A stretch of DNA of 34,535 nucleotides, taken from Desulfobulbus sp. Its GTDB lineage: Bacteria > Desulfobacterota > Desulfobulbia > Desulfobulbales > Desulfobulbaceae. Location: NCBI GenBank assembly GCA_009778955.1, contig WRFD01000003.1, positions 1 to 34,535 of the forward strand, written 5' to 3'. The notes under the pieces were generated by a model, which did no database searches, was not told where the DNA came from, and saw nothing but the letters and a program-made list of their open reading frames with translations. Position numbers and translations under genes: made by a program. Shown piece by piece: positions 11,963 to 20,552 of the stretch (its first letter is position 1; every line of letters starts with the position of its first letter).

Positions 11963-12158
11963 TTTTTATATAAACTCATATCTTCGCCACTGGCAAAATC
12001 GCCTTGATCTGTCTATTGAATTCCTTTTTAATTTCAGCTAGCTGTCAGGACTCTTTCCAAAAATCTTGTAACGCCTGCACCGCAAGAAAACTCTTTGTCC
12101 TTCCTTTTGCTTCAGCCAATTCTTTAAGCTGTATCGCGAGTTCTTCTGGCAATCTCAT
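11941..12158 (-). pseudogene. Ribbon-helix-helix antitoxin remnant with in-frame stop and frameshift
   Basis: MRLPEELAIQLKELAEAKGRTKSFLAVQALQDFWKES*QLAEIKKEFNRQ, then in another frame DQGDFASGEDMSLYIKKWKIRCK*. Confidence 0.65.
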
Positions 12159-12216
12159 GGAGAATAATGCTTGTATTGGTTCACCTGTTCGGTTGAGGTG
12201 AGTCTTTGCTCCCCCC

Positions 12217-13416
12217 TCAATCTTGCCAGAAGGCGAGCCAATCGGCTATTTCCGGCGTCCAAACGATGCGGGCGCCATGGGGATGGACCCAGGCCAACTG
12301 CCAAGATCGGTGCTTGCCGCCCTGCCACAGATCGGCGGTCCAGCCGATCCAGCCGAAGTCCGGCGGCTCAGGGTTGCCCCGCAATGGCTCCCATTGCAGC
12401 CAGAGCACGGGCCATGGGTGTTGCGAGGCCCAGGCTGCCAGGGACGGGCGCAGCGCGGCCCCCTTATCGACCAAATAGGCGGTCAGGTAGGTATTGTAAA
12501 GTATGACGGGTGCATCGGGCAACCGGTCAACCCGATCGGTCAGAAACCGGGGCAGGTCGGCGGGCAAGTCAGCCGGGAAAAGGCGAACCGGCGAGGGCGA
12601 ACGATTGACCGCATGCAGAGCCGCGACGCCAGCGCGGAGCTGGTGCAGCCGTTCAGGATGGTCGCCCCAAACAAAAGCGGCCAGGGTTTGTTCTTCAGCC
12701 GGCGAGCGGAGGATGAGCGGAGCAAGATCACAACCAACACGCGATTGGATTGTGGGACAAACCGCTTGGACCGGCGGCAGCGGCGTCCCTTCGCTGCGTA
12801 CCAGGAATTGGGGCGAGGCGCCGCTGCCAAGCTCTAACAGGGTTTGGCCGTCACTTTCGCCAATGACCCCGAAATGCCGCCAGTCCGCCACCAGATTGAG
12901 TCCGGCGCTGGCGCCCAAATCCACCAGGTGCAGCGCCGGCCAGCCGGTTATGCTTGCCGGCAGCAGCCAGCAAAGCCCGCGGGCCGTCTCGTTGGTCTGC
13001 ACCTGGGCCATGGCGATGAATTCGGCCAGCGCCTCCCGCCTGGCTTCGATGGCGGCGCGGAAACAGGAGACCAGCCTGTTGCCATGGCTCGGCCAGGCGC
13101 CTTGCACGGTCGGATAATAGTGCGCCAACTCGGCCACTTCGGGCCGTCCAGTCAGGATATCCCGATGGAGCCCCGCCAGCAGGAGCAGGGGCACATCGAA
13201 CGAAGATCGGCCCGCGCCCGCATGCACCAACCAGTCCGCCAAAGTATCCTTACCCGGAACTGCGGCCAGCCAGTCGGCCACCAGACCGAACAGCCGGGAA
13301 TACAACGGCGCATATCCAGCGGAAAACTCTTGTTGCTTGCGGAAACGCCGGCCAAGCCTGACCCGCAAATCGGATGGAGACGACGGCGGCGGTTTCACGA
13401 AACTATCCTCGTACAC
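12217..13416 (-). CDS. DUF2332 family protein
   Basis: FRKQQEFSAGYAPLYSRLFGLVADWLA ... LLLAGLHRDILTGRPEVAELAHYYPTV ... QTNETARGLCWLLPA ... LHLVDLGASAGLNLVADWRHF. Confidence 0.82.
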   Translation of the reverse strand: MYEDSFVKPPPSSPSDLRVRLGRRFRKQQEFSAGYAPLYSRLFGLVADWLAAVPGKDTLADWLVHAGAGRSSFDVPLLLLAGLHRDILTGRPEVAELAHYYPTVQGAWPSHGNRLVSCFRAAIEARREALAEFIAMAQVQTNETARGLCWLLPASITGWPALHLVDLGASAGLNLVADWRHFGVIGESDGQTLLELGSGASPQFLVRSEGTPLPPVQAVCPTIQSRVGCDLAPLILRSPAEEQTLAAFVWGDHPERLHQLRAGVAALHAVNRSPSPVRLFPADLPADLPRFLTDRVDRLPDAPVILYNTYLTAYLVDKGAALRPSLAAWASQHPWPVLWLQWEPLRGNPEPPDFGWIGWTADLWQGGKHRSWQLAWVHPHGARIVWTPEIADWLAFWQD

Positions 13417-13456
13417 AATGAAGTTGAGACAGCGGAAAAAGCATGGTTCTTAGTCG

Positions 13457-13500
13457 TTTTGTGCGGATTTGATCAATACAGGGATCAAATCCGCACAAAA
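13457..13500. repeat. Perfect 18-bp inverted repeat with 8-nt spacer
   Basis: TTTTGTGCGGATTTGATC-aatacagg-GATCAAATCCGCACAAAA. Confidence 0.85.
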
Positions 13501-13777
13501 AAGAAAAAAAATCATAGAAGAACAGCATGTTGACAAGAGTTGGCGGTGACCGTAAGCAACAAGACCTTTTCAGTCGGTCGCCTCGTTGCTTTTTATAAAA
13601 ACAAAGAGAGACATGCCGTTACGCTCAGATTGTTCCATTGAGCGGCATTGCCATCGCTCTATTTGGGCCTCAGAGTTCCAGATGAATTCCACACCAAATG
13701 ACGAAGAGCCAATATTCACAGGGTCGGGGCATCGGCTCGTGAGGAAAAAGCTGTAAGACCGGTCTCATCCGGCTGGC

Positions 13778-13936
13778 TTAGCTGATCTCAGAATTCCATT
13801 CCTTCAGGTGGAGGAGTATGTCAATGTGCAGCAACAGCGGGGCAAGCTCTTGTTTTGACAGCTCGCCAAGCCCGGTCAGCGCATTGGGGCTGTTCAGCAG
13901 CGACGCCATGGTTAGATGGGCGTATGCTCCCGGCAT
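13778..13936 (-). pseudogene. Short ORF that looks like the N-terminus of a larger 'MPGAYAHL' protein
   Basis: AAGGAG RBS then MPGAYAHLTMASLLNSPNALTGLGELSKQELAPLLLHIDILLHLKEWNSEIS*. Confidence 0.35.
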
Positions 13937-14053
13937 GTCATACTCCTTGAGAGGTATACTGTTGAGCCAAACCTTGCCCGCAGCCGAGATGCGCACCCGG
14001 CATCAAGTGTGTACGGGGCGGGCGCCCTTCCTGCAAACTGGTTCAATGAGCGC

Positions 14054-14087
14054 GTATTGGTTGCACCGCAGTATTGGTTGCACCGCA
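14054..14087. repeat. Tandem duplication, 2 x 17 bp
   Basis: GTATTGGTTGCACCGCA repeated exactly twice. Confidence 0.9.
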
Positions 14088-14207
14088 GGAGATCTTCCAT
14101 TGCCGGAAAACACCACGCCAAACAAAGCATGGCGATCTAATATACCATTACAGTGAAGCTGCCGGGCAGAAGGCGATAAACCACATGCGAAAGATGGCTA
14201 TGCGCGG

Positions 14208-14999
14208 TCAGAAGGTGTACATGATGCCTGCCGTCAGGCTCCGGGTCTGGGATCTACCCACCATGGGACTGTCCTGGATGTTGCCGCCAAGAAAGACGAT
14301 CTCGCCGCTGCAGAAGATATCCCAGGCGTCGGTGAGGCTGTGGCTCAGCGTGAGGCCGAGATACGGCGAACTCTCCCCGCCGGGATCATGGGGCGTAAGC
14401 CCGCTTTTGCTCGCCCCCTGGCCGCTTATCCCATAATAATAGCTGATATATCGGCTGTCCGACCAGTACACCCCGACCGTCGGTATGATCTCCAGCGGCC
14501 CGAATTCCATGGAATACGCATAGCTCAGCGCCCCATTCCAGCCGTTGCTGTTGCCCAGAATATCCCGGGCCGCGTTGGCGCGCAGCATGCCGTACGGGGT
14601 GGTCAGACGGACTTCCATGCCCGCCGCCACGCTGGCGTCCCTGTCATGCAGCAGGCGCAACTGGGCTTCAGATGTATCCGTGGCATTGAAGCTGGTGGCG
14701 TCATAGGCGCCGAAGATCGAGACTTCAAGAAAATCCAGATTGCAGATTTTCACTCCCACAGCGGTCCCCCTGATATACGCATAATCGCTGTCCAGATCGA
14801 TCATGGGCAAGGGGGTCCATTGGGTGTCATAGCGCTTGTAGGGCGCGAACGTCACGTTGCCGCCTATCCCAACGGCAACCTCGGCAGCGGTAGCCGTCTG
14901 GACAACGGCGGCCAGAAAAAACGCAACCAGCAACCCGACACGGTTCCCGGACTGCCCAAGGATAAAGGGGAGCAGGCGCAACGATGCGGATTGTTCCAT
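14208..14999 (-). CDS. MipA/OmpV family outer-membrane protein
   Basis: 263 aa, hydrophobic leader ending TATAAE, barrel pattern, YLGLTLSHSLTDAWDIFCSGEIVFLGGNIQDSPMVGRSQTRSLTAGIMYTF*; begins 1 nt after the regulator stop. Confidence 0.75.
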   Translation of the reverse strand: MEQSASLRLLPFILGQSGNRVGLLVAFFLAAVVQTATAAEVAVGIGGNVTFAPYKRYDTQWTPLPMIDLDSDYAYIRGTAVGVKICNLDFLEVSIFGAYDATSFNATDTSEAQLRLLHDRDASVAAGMEVRLTTPYGMLRANAARDILGNSNGWNGALSYAYSMEFGPLEIIPTVGVYWSDSRYISYYYGISGQGASKSGLTPHDPGGESSPYLGLTLSHSLTDAWDIFCSGEIVFLGGNIQDSPMVGRSQTRSLTAGIMYTF

Positions 15000-15000
15000 G

Positions 15001-16401
15001 TCAGACCAACTCCTTTTTATGGACGATGGCGATCCCAAGCTTTTTGATGCGATGCCAGATACTGCGCTCAGAGATCTGCAACAATTCAGCGGCCTTGACC
15101 TGCACCCCTCCCGCCTCTTCCAAGGCCTGCATGATGAGATGGCGCTCCATATCTTCCAGCCGCCGGGACAGGTCAAGGGGAAAGACCGTCCGCCCGGCAA
15201 CGGCGGCAGGGTCACGGGTCTCTTGGATATCGCCGGCAGCAAAGCCGGCTGCAAGCATTTCCGGCGTGATCGTGCCGCCAGGGGCGACAATGAACAACCG
15301 CTCGACGCGGTTCTCCAGTTCCCTGACATTACCGGGCCAGGAATAGACCTGCAGGGCCCGGAGAGCCTCTGGGGTGAAGAAGATGAGATTTTTGCCCATT
15401 TCAGTGGCGAATTTTTTGGCAAAGTGCTCGAGCAGAAGTGGAATGTCTTCGGGATGCTCCCGTAAAGGCGGCAGAGTGATAGGGTAGACGTTCAGGCGGT
15501 AGTAGAGGTCCTGGCGGAATCCTCCCCGGCTGATGGCCGCGGCCAGATCCTGGTTGGTCGCCGCGATGATGCGCACATCCACCTTGCGGGATGCGCTCGC
15601 GCCCACCGGCTCGACGGTTTTTTCCTGGATGCAGCGCAGGATCTTCGCCTGTAGCGATAAGGGCATGTCGCCGATTTCATCCAGGAAAAGGGTGCCGGAA
15701 TCGGCCTGGACAAAGCGTCCGGACCGGTTGGCAGTGGCGCCGGTGAAGGCCCCCTTGACGTGACCGAAGAGTTCGCTTTCCAGTAGAGATTCAGGGATGG
15801 CGGCGCAATTCACGGTGACGAACGGCGCCGAGGACCGGGGGCCGTTATAATGGATGGCCTTGGCCACCACCTCCTTGCCGGTGCCGGATTCTCCGGTAAT
15901 GAGCACGTTAGCGGCACTGGCGCTGACTTCGCGGATGCTCTGCCGCACAGCCTGGATCGCCAGGCTGTGGCCGATGAAATTCCGGTCGCTGAAGGTCTTG
16001 CCCAACTCCTGGCGCAACTGCTTGTTATCGGTGCTCAGCGCGTTGAAACGCAGGGCAAGGGCCACGGTCGCCTCAAGGGAGCCCAGATCAAAGGGTTTGA
16101 CGATATAGTCAAAGGCCCCTTCCTTGATGATCTCCACCGCAACCTTCAAGGCGGCATAGGCGGTCATGATCACCACCGGCAGCCCTGGTTCAAAACGCTT
16201 CACCTTTTCCAGAAGGTCGCGTCCGCTCAAGCCGGGCAGGCGCAAATCGCTGAGAACCAGGTGCACTTCCTGTTCCCGCAGCACCGCCAGCGCCTCCTCG
16301 ACAGAGGCTGCGGTAATGGGGTTGTAGCCCATATTTTCCAGGGCCACGGAAAGCACCTCCAGCAGTTTGGCCTCATCGTCGACAATCAGGATCGTCTGCA
16401 T
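15001..16401 (-). CDS. NtrC-family sigma-54-dependent response regulator
   Basis: Receiver (ILIVDDEAKLLEVL, VLSDLRLPGLSG), AAA+ with GESGTGKE and GAFTGA, C-terminal Fis-type HTH (VKAAELLQISERSIWHRIKKLGI). Confidence 0.95.
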   Translation of the reverse strand: MQTILIVDDEAKLLEVLSVALENMGYNPITAASVEEALAVLREQEVHLVLSDLRLPGLSGRDLLEKVKRFEPGLPVVIMTAYAALKVAVEIIKEGAFDYIVKPFDLGSLEATVALALRFNALSTDNKQLRQELGKTFSDRNFIGHSLAIQAVRQSIREVSASAANVLITGESGTGKEVVAKAIHYNGPRSSAPFVTVNCAAIPESLLESELFGHVKGAFTGATANRSGRFVQADSGTLFLDEIGDMPLSLQAKILRCIQEKTVEPVGASASRKVDVRIIAATNQDLAAAISRGGFRQDLYYRLNVYPITLPPLREHPEDIPLLLEHFAKKFATEMGKNLIFFTPEALRALQVYSWPGNVRELENRVERLFIVAPGGTITPEMLAAGFAAGDIQETRDPAAVAGRTVFPLDLSRRLEDMERHLIMQALEEAGGVQVKAAELLQISERSIWHRIKKLGIAIVHKKELV

Positions 16402-16424
16402 GTTGTTCCGCTCTCTATCGCCTG

Positions 16425-18155
16425 TCAACTGTTCAGGCAGACAGTGAAGGTTGTTCCCTGGCCGGGCACGCTCGTACAGGTGATGCTGCCGCCGTGCTCC
16501 TCAATGATGGCATAGGTCTTGGCCAGTCCCAGTCCTAACCCGCTTTTTTTGGTGGAAATGAACGGCAGGTGCATGGTGGACAGCAAGTCTTCCGGAATGC
16601 CCGTACCAGTATCCGCCACCTCAAGGCAGATCCGGTCCTGCGCTTCAGAGTGGTACAGCCGCACGGTCAGGCTGCCGCCTCCCGGCATGGCTTCCGCACT
16701 ATTCAGCACCAGATTGAGCAGGGCCTGGCGGATCTTGTTCTCCTCACCCAGAACACGCACCTCCTGAGCGTTGGGCGTGGCGTTGATGAATGAACAGGCA
16801 ATGCCTTTTGCCGTGAATTCAGCCGCGCTCAGCTCCAGCACATCCTGGGCCAGCGTATCGAGCCGGAAAACGGTCGGCGTAAAGGGAGTCGGCTTGGCAA
16901 AGGATAAAAACTCCGCAATGAGGCTGTCAATGCGGCCGACCTCTTCAATCGCCAGGCCCAGCAGCCGGGATTCCTTGCCATTCTCAGGCAGTTTGCCGTA
17001 CACCAGTTCGGCGGATGTCTTAATCACCAGCAGCGGGTTGCGAATCTCATGGGCAAAGCCCAGCGCTATTTCGCCCAACATGCGGGACCGCTCATGCCTG
17101 GCCGATTGCACGTTCTCGCGCTGCATGAGTTCCAGTTGCCCGGCCATGATGTTGAAGCTGTCGGAAAGTTCCGCAACCTCGTCGTTGCCTGATGGCGCGA
17201 CCCAGCCGGTGAAATTGCCGGAGGCAATTTCCCGGACACCCTCGTTCAATCGCCGTATGGGCCTGGTCAACCGTCGGGCCAACACATAGCCGATACAGCC
17301 GGACAACAGGATACCGCCGGCGAAGAAAGACCAGAACAACGTAAAATAGCCGAAATTGATGCCTTCGTCCGCAAGCAGGTGGGCGGAAACGACGAAAATC
17401 GCCAGAATGGCGCCCTGCTCGTTTCTTACCGGGGTCAGTAAAAAGTATTGGTCAGGCAGGCTGTCCGTCCAGTCGGCATTGGAAATGGCATACTCCGCGG
17501 CCCCGGCTTGCAGAGCCTCAATTGCGGCGGCAGGGAGCACATAGGGGGGGGCGGACGCTGAAGCGTATTCCTGCTGGAATCCCGAATCACCGGGCAGGAA
17601 TATGCGTAATTCCAGCGGCTCGGCGCTGCCGGACTCCGAAAGCCGAATACTGAACTGACTACCCAAATCCAGCCTACGCTCGCTACCGTCCTCTGCGGTT
17701 ATCATGCGCTGGACCACGATGATCAGTTCTTTTGCCCCGTTTTGCATGGTTGCCCAGTGGAACCTGCTGCCTGGAAAGAGCGGGGTTTCCGACAATGATT
17801 GCAGGGAAGGGGTGGCAAAGAGAATGCCCCCGGCCTGGTCCCGCAGCACAATGCAGTCGGCATCCACATTAGTCAGCGCTTCCAGCTCTTCAGGGGTAAA
17901 AGAAACGACCGGTTGAGCGAAACGCGGAGATAGTATGGTGTACGCGGCTGCTATCTCCGTTGCTGTTTCGTCAATGGTGTGAAACAGGTATTGGGAAGCC
18001 TCATGCAGCCAGCGCCCTATATTCTCGTTAGCCGTTTTATTCACCAGCCTTGTGGCTACATGGCTGGCCGCAAGCATCGGCAGGGCGGCCACCAGCATGA
18101 AGGCCAGCACCAGTTTGGTTGCCAGTGATTTTCTGAAATGATGCAAGGGGTTCAT
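16425..18155 (-). CDS. Membrane sensor histidine kinase (periplasmic sensor, HAMP, HisKA, HATPase)
   Basis: Two TM segments flanking a ~230 aa sensor region; RRLTRPIRRLNEGVREIASGNF (HAMP); GFAHEIRNPLLVIKTSAELV (H-box); NLVLNSAEAMPGGG, VADTGTGIPEDL, GLGLGLAKTYAIIEEHGG. Confidence 0.95.
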   Translation of the reverse strand: MNPLHHFRKSLATKLVLAFMLVAALPMLAASHVATRLVNKTANENIGRWLHEASQYLFHTIDETATEIAAAYTILSPRFAQPVVSFTPEELEALTNVDADCIVLRDQAGGILFATPSLQSLSETPLFPGSRFHWATMQNGAKELIIVVQRMITAEDGSERRLDLGSQFSIRLSESGSAEPLELRIFLPGDSGFQQEYASASAPPYVLPAAAIEALQAGAAEYAISNADWTDSLPDQYFLLTPVRNEQGAILAIFVVSAHLLADEGINFGYFTLFWSFFAGGILLSGCIGYVLARRLTRPIRRLNEGVREIASGNFTGWVAPSGNDEVAELSDSFNIMAGQLELMQRENVQSARHERSRMLGEIALGFAHEIRNPLLVIKTSAELVYGKLPENGKESRLLGLAIEEVGRIDSLIAEFLSFAKPTPFTPTVFRLDTLAQDVLELSAAEFTAKGIACSFINATPNAQEVRVLGEENKIRQALLNLVLNSAEAMPGGGSLTVRLYHSEAQDRICLEVADTGTGIPEDLLSTMHLPFISTKKSGLGLGLAKTYAIIEEHGGSITCTSVPGQGTTFTVCLNS

Positions 18156-18193
18156 GGGCGTCTCTCTGTCACAAGGGAATACCATCATTTTGT

Positions 18194-18217
18194 GCTGCAA
18201 GCTACATTTTTTGCAGC
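18194..18217. promoter_or_regulatory. Candidate upstream activator site (inverted repeat) for the NtrC-type regulator
   Basis: GCTGCAA-N10-TTGCAGC, centred about 145 bp upstream of the predicted sigma-54 transcription start. Confidence 0.35.
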
Positions 18218-18323
18218 TCGCCGATTGCAACTCGAAGACTCGTCAGCTGGTCAATCCTCAGACAGGATGCCTCTTTTATCGCTAGCAAGCGAACTTGTCC
18301 GGCATGCAACAGGAGTTCGCCAA

Positions 18324-18339
18324 TGGCACACGCCTTGCT
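18324..18339 (+). promoter_or_regulatory. Sigma-54 (-24/-12) promoter
   Basis: TGGCAC-ACGCC-TTGCT, near-perfect match to TGGCACG-N4-TTGCW with correct GG-to-GC spacing; adjacent to a divergent NtrC-type regulator. Confidence 0.82.
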
Positions 18340-18376
18340 ATACAGCCGACAAATTGTATACCAGCAGGCACACCAC

Positions 18377-19093
18377 ATGATCACGCAAAAGACAGCATCA
18401 GACCAGGGACCGGAAGATTGGCGCATTATCTGCGATTTTGACGGCACCATCACGCCCTTTGACGTGACAGACGCGCTCTTGCAGCGGTTCGCCCATCCTT
18501 CCTGGGAAGATGTGGAAGAGCAGTGGTTGGGCGGTAAGATCACCGCGCGGGAGTGCATGGACCGGCAGGTCCGGTTGCTCAATGTCCCACGCCATGTGCT
18601 GGATGGTTTTCTGGACACTGTTCCGGTGGTGGATGGTTTTGTGGACTTTGCGCACAACTGCGCGTCCCAAGGCATCAGTCTCACCGTGGTCAGCGACGGT
18701 CTAGACTACGCCATCAGGCGCATTCTCTCCCGGCATGGCGTAAGCGCCATGCCGATTATCGCCAATCGCCTGCGCTGCCTGGACGAATCCACATACCGGC
18801 TGGAATTTCCTTACGGTATAGCAGGATGCGCCTCCGGCGTGTGCAAGTGCGCAGTGGGCAAAGCCATGGGCGGCAAGATCCTGCTGATTGGCGACGGACA
18901 TTCCGACTGCTGCGTTGCCGGCGTGTCCGCATTGGTGTTGGCCAGACAAGGCAAAAAACTGCAACAACACTGCGAAACAGACGGCTATCCCCACCTGATC
19001 TTTGCGGATTTCCACGATGTCGCCACCTGCCTGGAAAAAATCACGCGGCATGCCCCTGCCGCAACCACGCCGGCGGAAGCCCGCGCGGCTTGA
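18377..19093 (+). CDS. HAD-IB family phosphatase (MtnX/SerB-like)
   Basis: IICDFDGTITPFDVTDALL (HAD motif I), VVSDGLDYAI, IGDGHSDCCVA; start at MITQKT placed downstream of the sigma-54 promoter (track start 18323 overlaps the promoter). Confidence 0.85.
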   Translation: MITQKTASDQGPEDWRIICDFDGTITPFDVTDALLQRFAHPSWEDVEEQWLGGKITARECMDRQVRLLNVPRHVLDGFLDTVPVVDGFVDFAHNCASQGISLTVVSDGLDYAIRRILSRHGVSAMPIIANRLRCLDESTYRLEFPYGIAGCASGVCKCAVGKAMGGKILLIGDGHSDCCVAGVSALVLARQGKKLQQHCETDGYPHLIFADFHDVATCLEKITRHAPAATTPAEARAA

Positions 19094-19144
19094 TCCATCC
19101 AACCATTCTGAACCCATTGACCAACCAACAACCCGGAGGAAAGC

Positions 19145-20536
19145 GTGAAACAACCCGCAGTTGACGAACAAGCACTGCTCCGTGAGGAAGCCCGATACTG
19201 CTCCCACGGAGACACCGTACACTATCTGGAACCGCCCAAGCTGTTCACCGGCTGTGCCGGTTCTTTTCTATACGATGCCAACGATACGCCCTATCTGGAC
19301 TTGCAGATGTGGTATTCGGCTGTGAACTTCGGCTATGGCAACGAGCGCTTGAACAATGCCTTGAAGCGCCAGATCGACACCCTACCGCAGGTTGCCTCGC
19401 AATATCTGCATAGGGAAAAAGTGGAGCTGGCGGCCATACTGTGCAGGGCCATGAAAAAGATCTGGGACGAGGACGGTCGCGTGCATTTCAATGTGGGCGG
19501 CTCCCAGTCCATTGAAGATTCACTGAAACTGGTTCGCAACGCCAGCAAGGGCAAAAGTCTGATGCTGGCCTTTGAGGGCGGCTACCACGGTCGTACCCTG
19601 GGAGCTTCGGCCATCACCTCGTCCTACCGCTACCGCAGGCGGTACGGACATTTTGGCGACCGGGGCCTGTTTATTCCCTTCCCCTACTGCTTCCGCTGCC
19701 CGTACAAGAAACGTCGCGATGACTGCGAACTGTACTGCTTAAGCCAGTTTGAGCGGTTATTTGAAACAGAATATTATGGCCTGTGGGACCCCAAGGCGCC
19801 CGGCGGCGGCGAGGCCGAATACGCCGCCTTCTATATCGAGTGCATCCAGGGCACCGGTGGCTATGTGATTCCCCCCAAAGACTACTACCCCAGATTCAAG
19901 CGGATTCTGGAGGAGCGCAATATCCTGTTGGTGGACGATGAGATCCAGATGGGCTTTTACCGCACCGGCAAGCTCTGGGGGCTTTCGAACTTCGGGATAA
20001 AGCCGGACGTGGTGGTCTTCGGCAAGGCCATGACCAATGGGCTCAACCCCCTGGCCGGCATCTGGGCGCGCGAGGCGCTCATCAATCCCCAGGTCTTCCC
20101 CTGCGGCTCCACCCATTCCACGTTTGCCAGCAACCCGCTGGGCACGGCTGTGGCCTTGGAAACCATGCAGATGCTGGCTGAAGGCGACTATGAACAAAGC
20201 GTGAACCAACAGGGGGCCTATTTTCTCAGCGGACTGCGGGAACTTCAATCCCGCTACCCGATCATCGGCGATGTGGATGGGCTAGGGCTGGCGCTGCGAG
20301 CGGAGATTTGCGCCGCCGACGGCTTCACCCCCGACAAGGCCATGCTGGACCGCATCGTGGATGAAGGCATCAAGGGCGACATCGAAGTTGACGGCAAAAC
20401 CTATGGCCTGGTGCTGGACGTGGGCGGCTATTACAAGAACGTCATCACCTTTGCCCCCTCTTTGCACATCACGCGGGAGGAAATCGATCTGGCCATGCGC
20501 CTGCTCGATGAACTTCTGCGCCGGGTCACGCGGTAA
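19145..20536 (+). CDS. Class III (acetylornithine/GABA-type) PLP-dependent aminotransferase
   Basis: AFEGGYHGRTLGASAIT, ILLVDDEIQMGFYRTGKLWG, DVVVFGKAMTNGLNPLAG; GGA AGC RBS region upstream. Confidence 0.93.
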   Translation: MKQPAVDEQALLREEARYCSHGDTVHYLEPPKLFTGCAGSFLYDANDTPYLDLQMWYSAVNFGYGNERLNNALKRQIDTLPQVASQYLHREKVELAAILCRAMKKIWDEDGRVHFNVGGSQSIEDSLKLVRNASKGKSLMLAFEGGYHGRTLGASAITSSYRYRRRYGHFGDRGLFIPFPYCFRCPYKKRRDDCELYCLSQFERLFETEYYGLWDPKAPGGGEAEYAAFYIECIQGTGGYVIPPKDYYPRFKRILEERNILLVDDEIQMGFYRTGKLWGLSNFGIKPDVVVFGKAMTNGLNPLAGIWAREALINPQVFPCGSTHSTFASNPLGTAVALETMQMLAEGDYEQSVNQQGAYFLSGLRELQSRYPIIGDVDGLGLALRAEICAADGFTPDKAMLDRIVDEGIKGDIEVDGKTYGLVLDVGGYYKNVITFAPSLHITREEIDLAMRLLDELLRRVTR

Positions 20537-20552
20537 TAGCCTGGAGAAAACG

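Noticed and set aside
13553-13599. Hairpin GCAACaaGACC...GGTCgcctcGTTGCTTTTT as a terminator
   Set aside because: Stem is interrupted and no upstream plus-strand gene exists for it to terminate; left unannotated.
18323-18376. Upstream start (MAHALLYSRQIVYQQAHH) for the HAD phosphatase
   Set aside because: It overlaps the sigma-54 -24/-12 element and predicted transcription start; family similarity begins after M at 18377.
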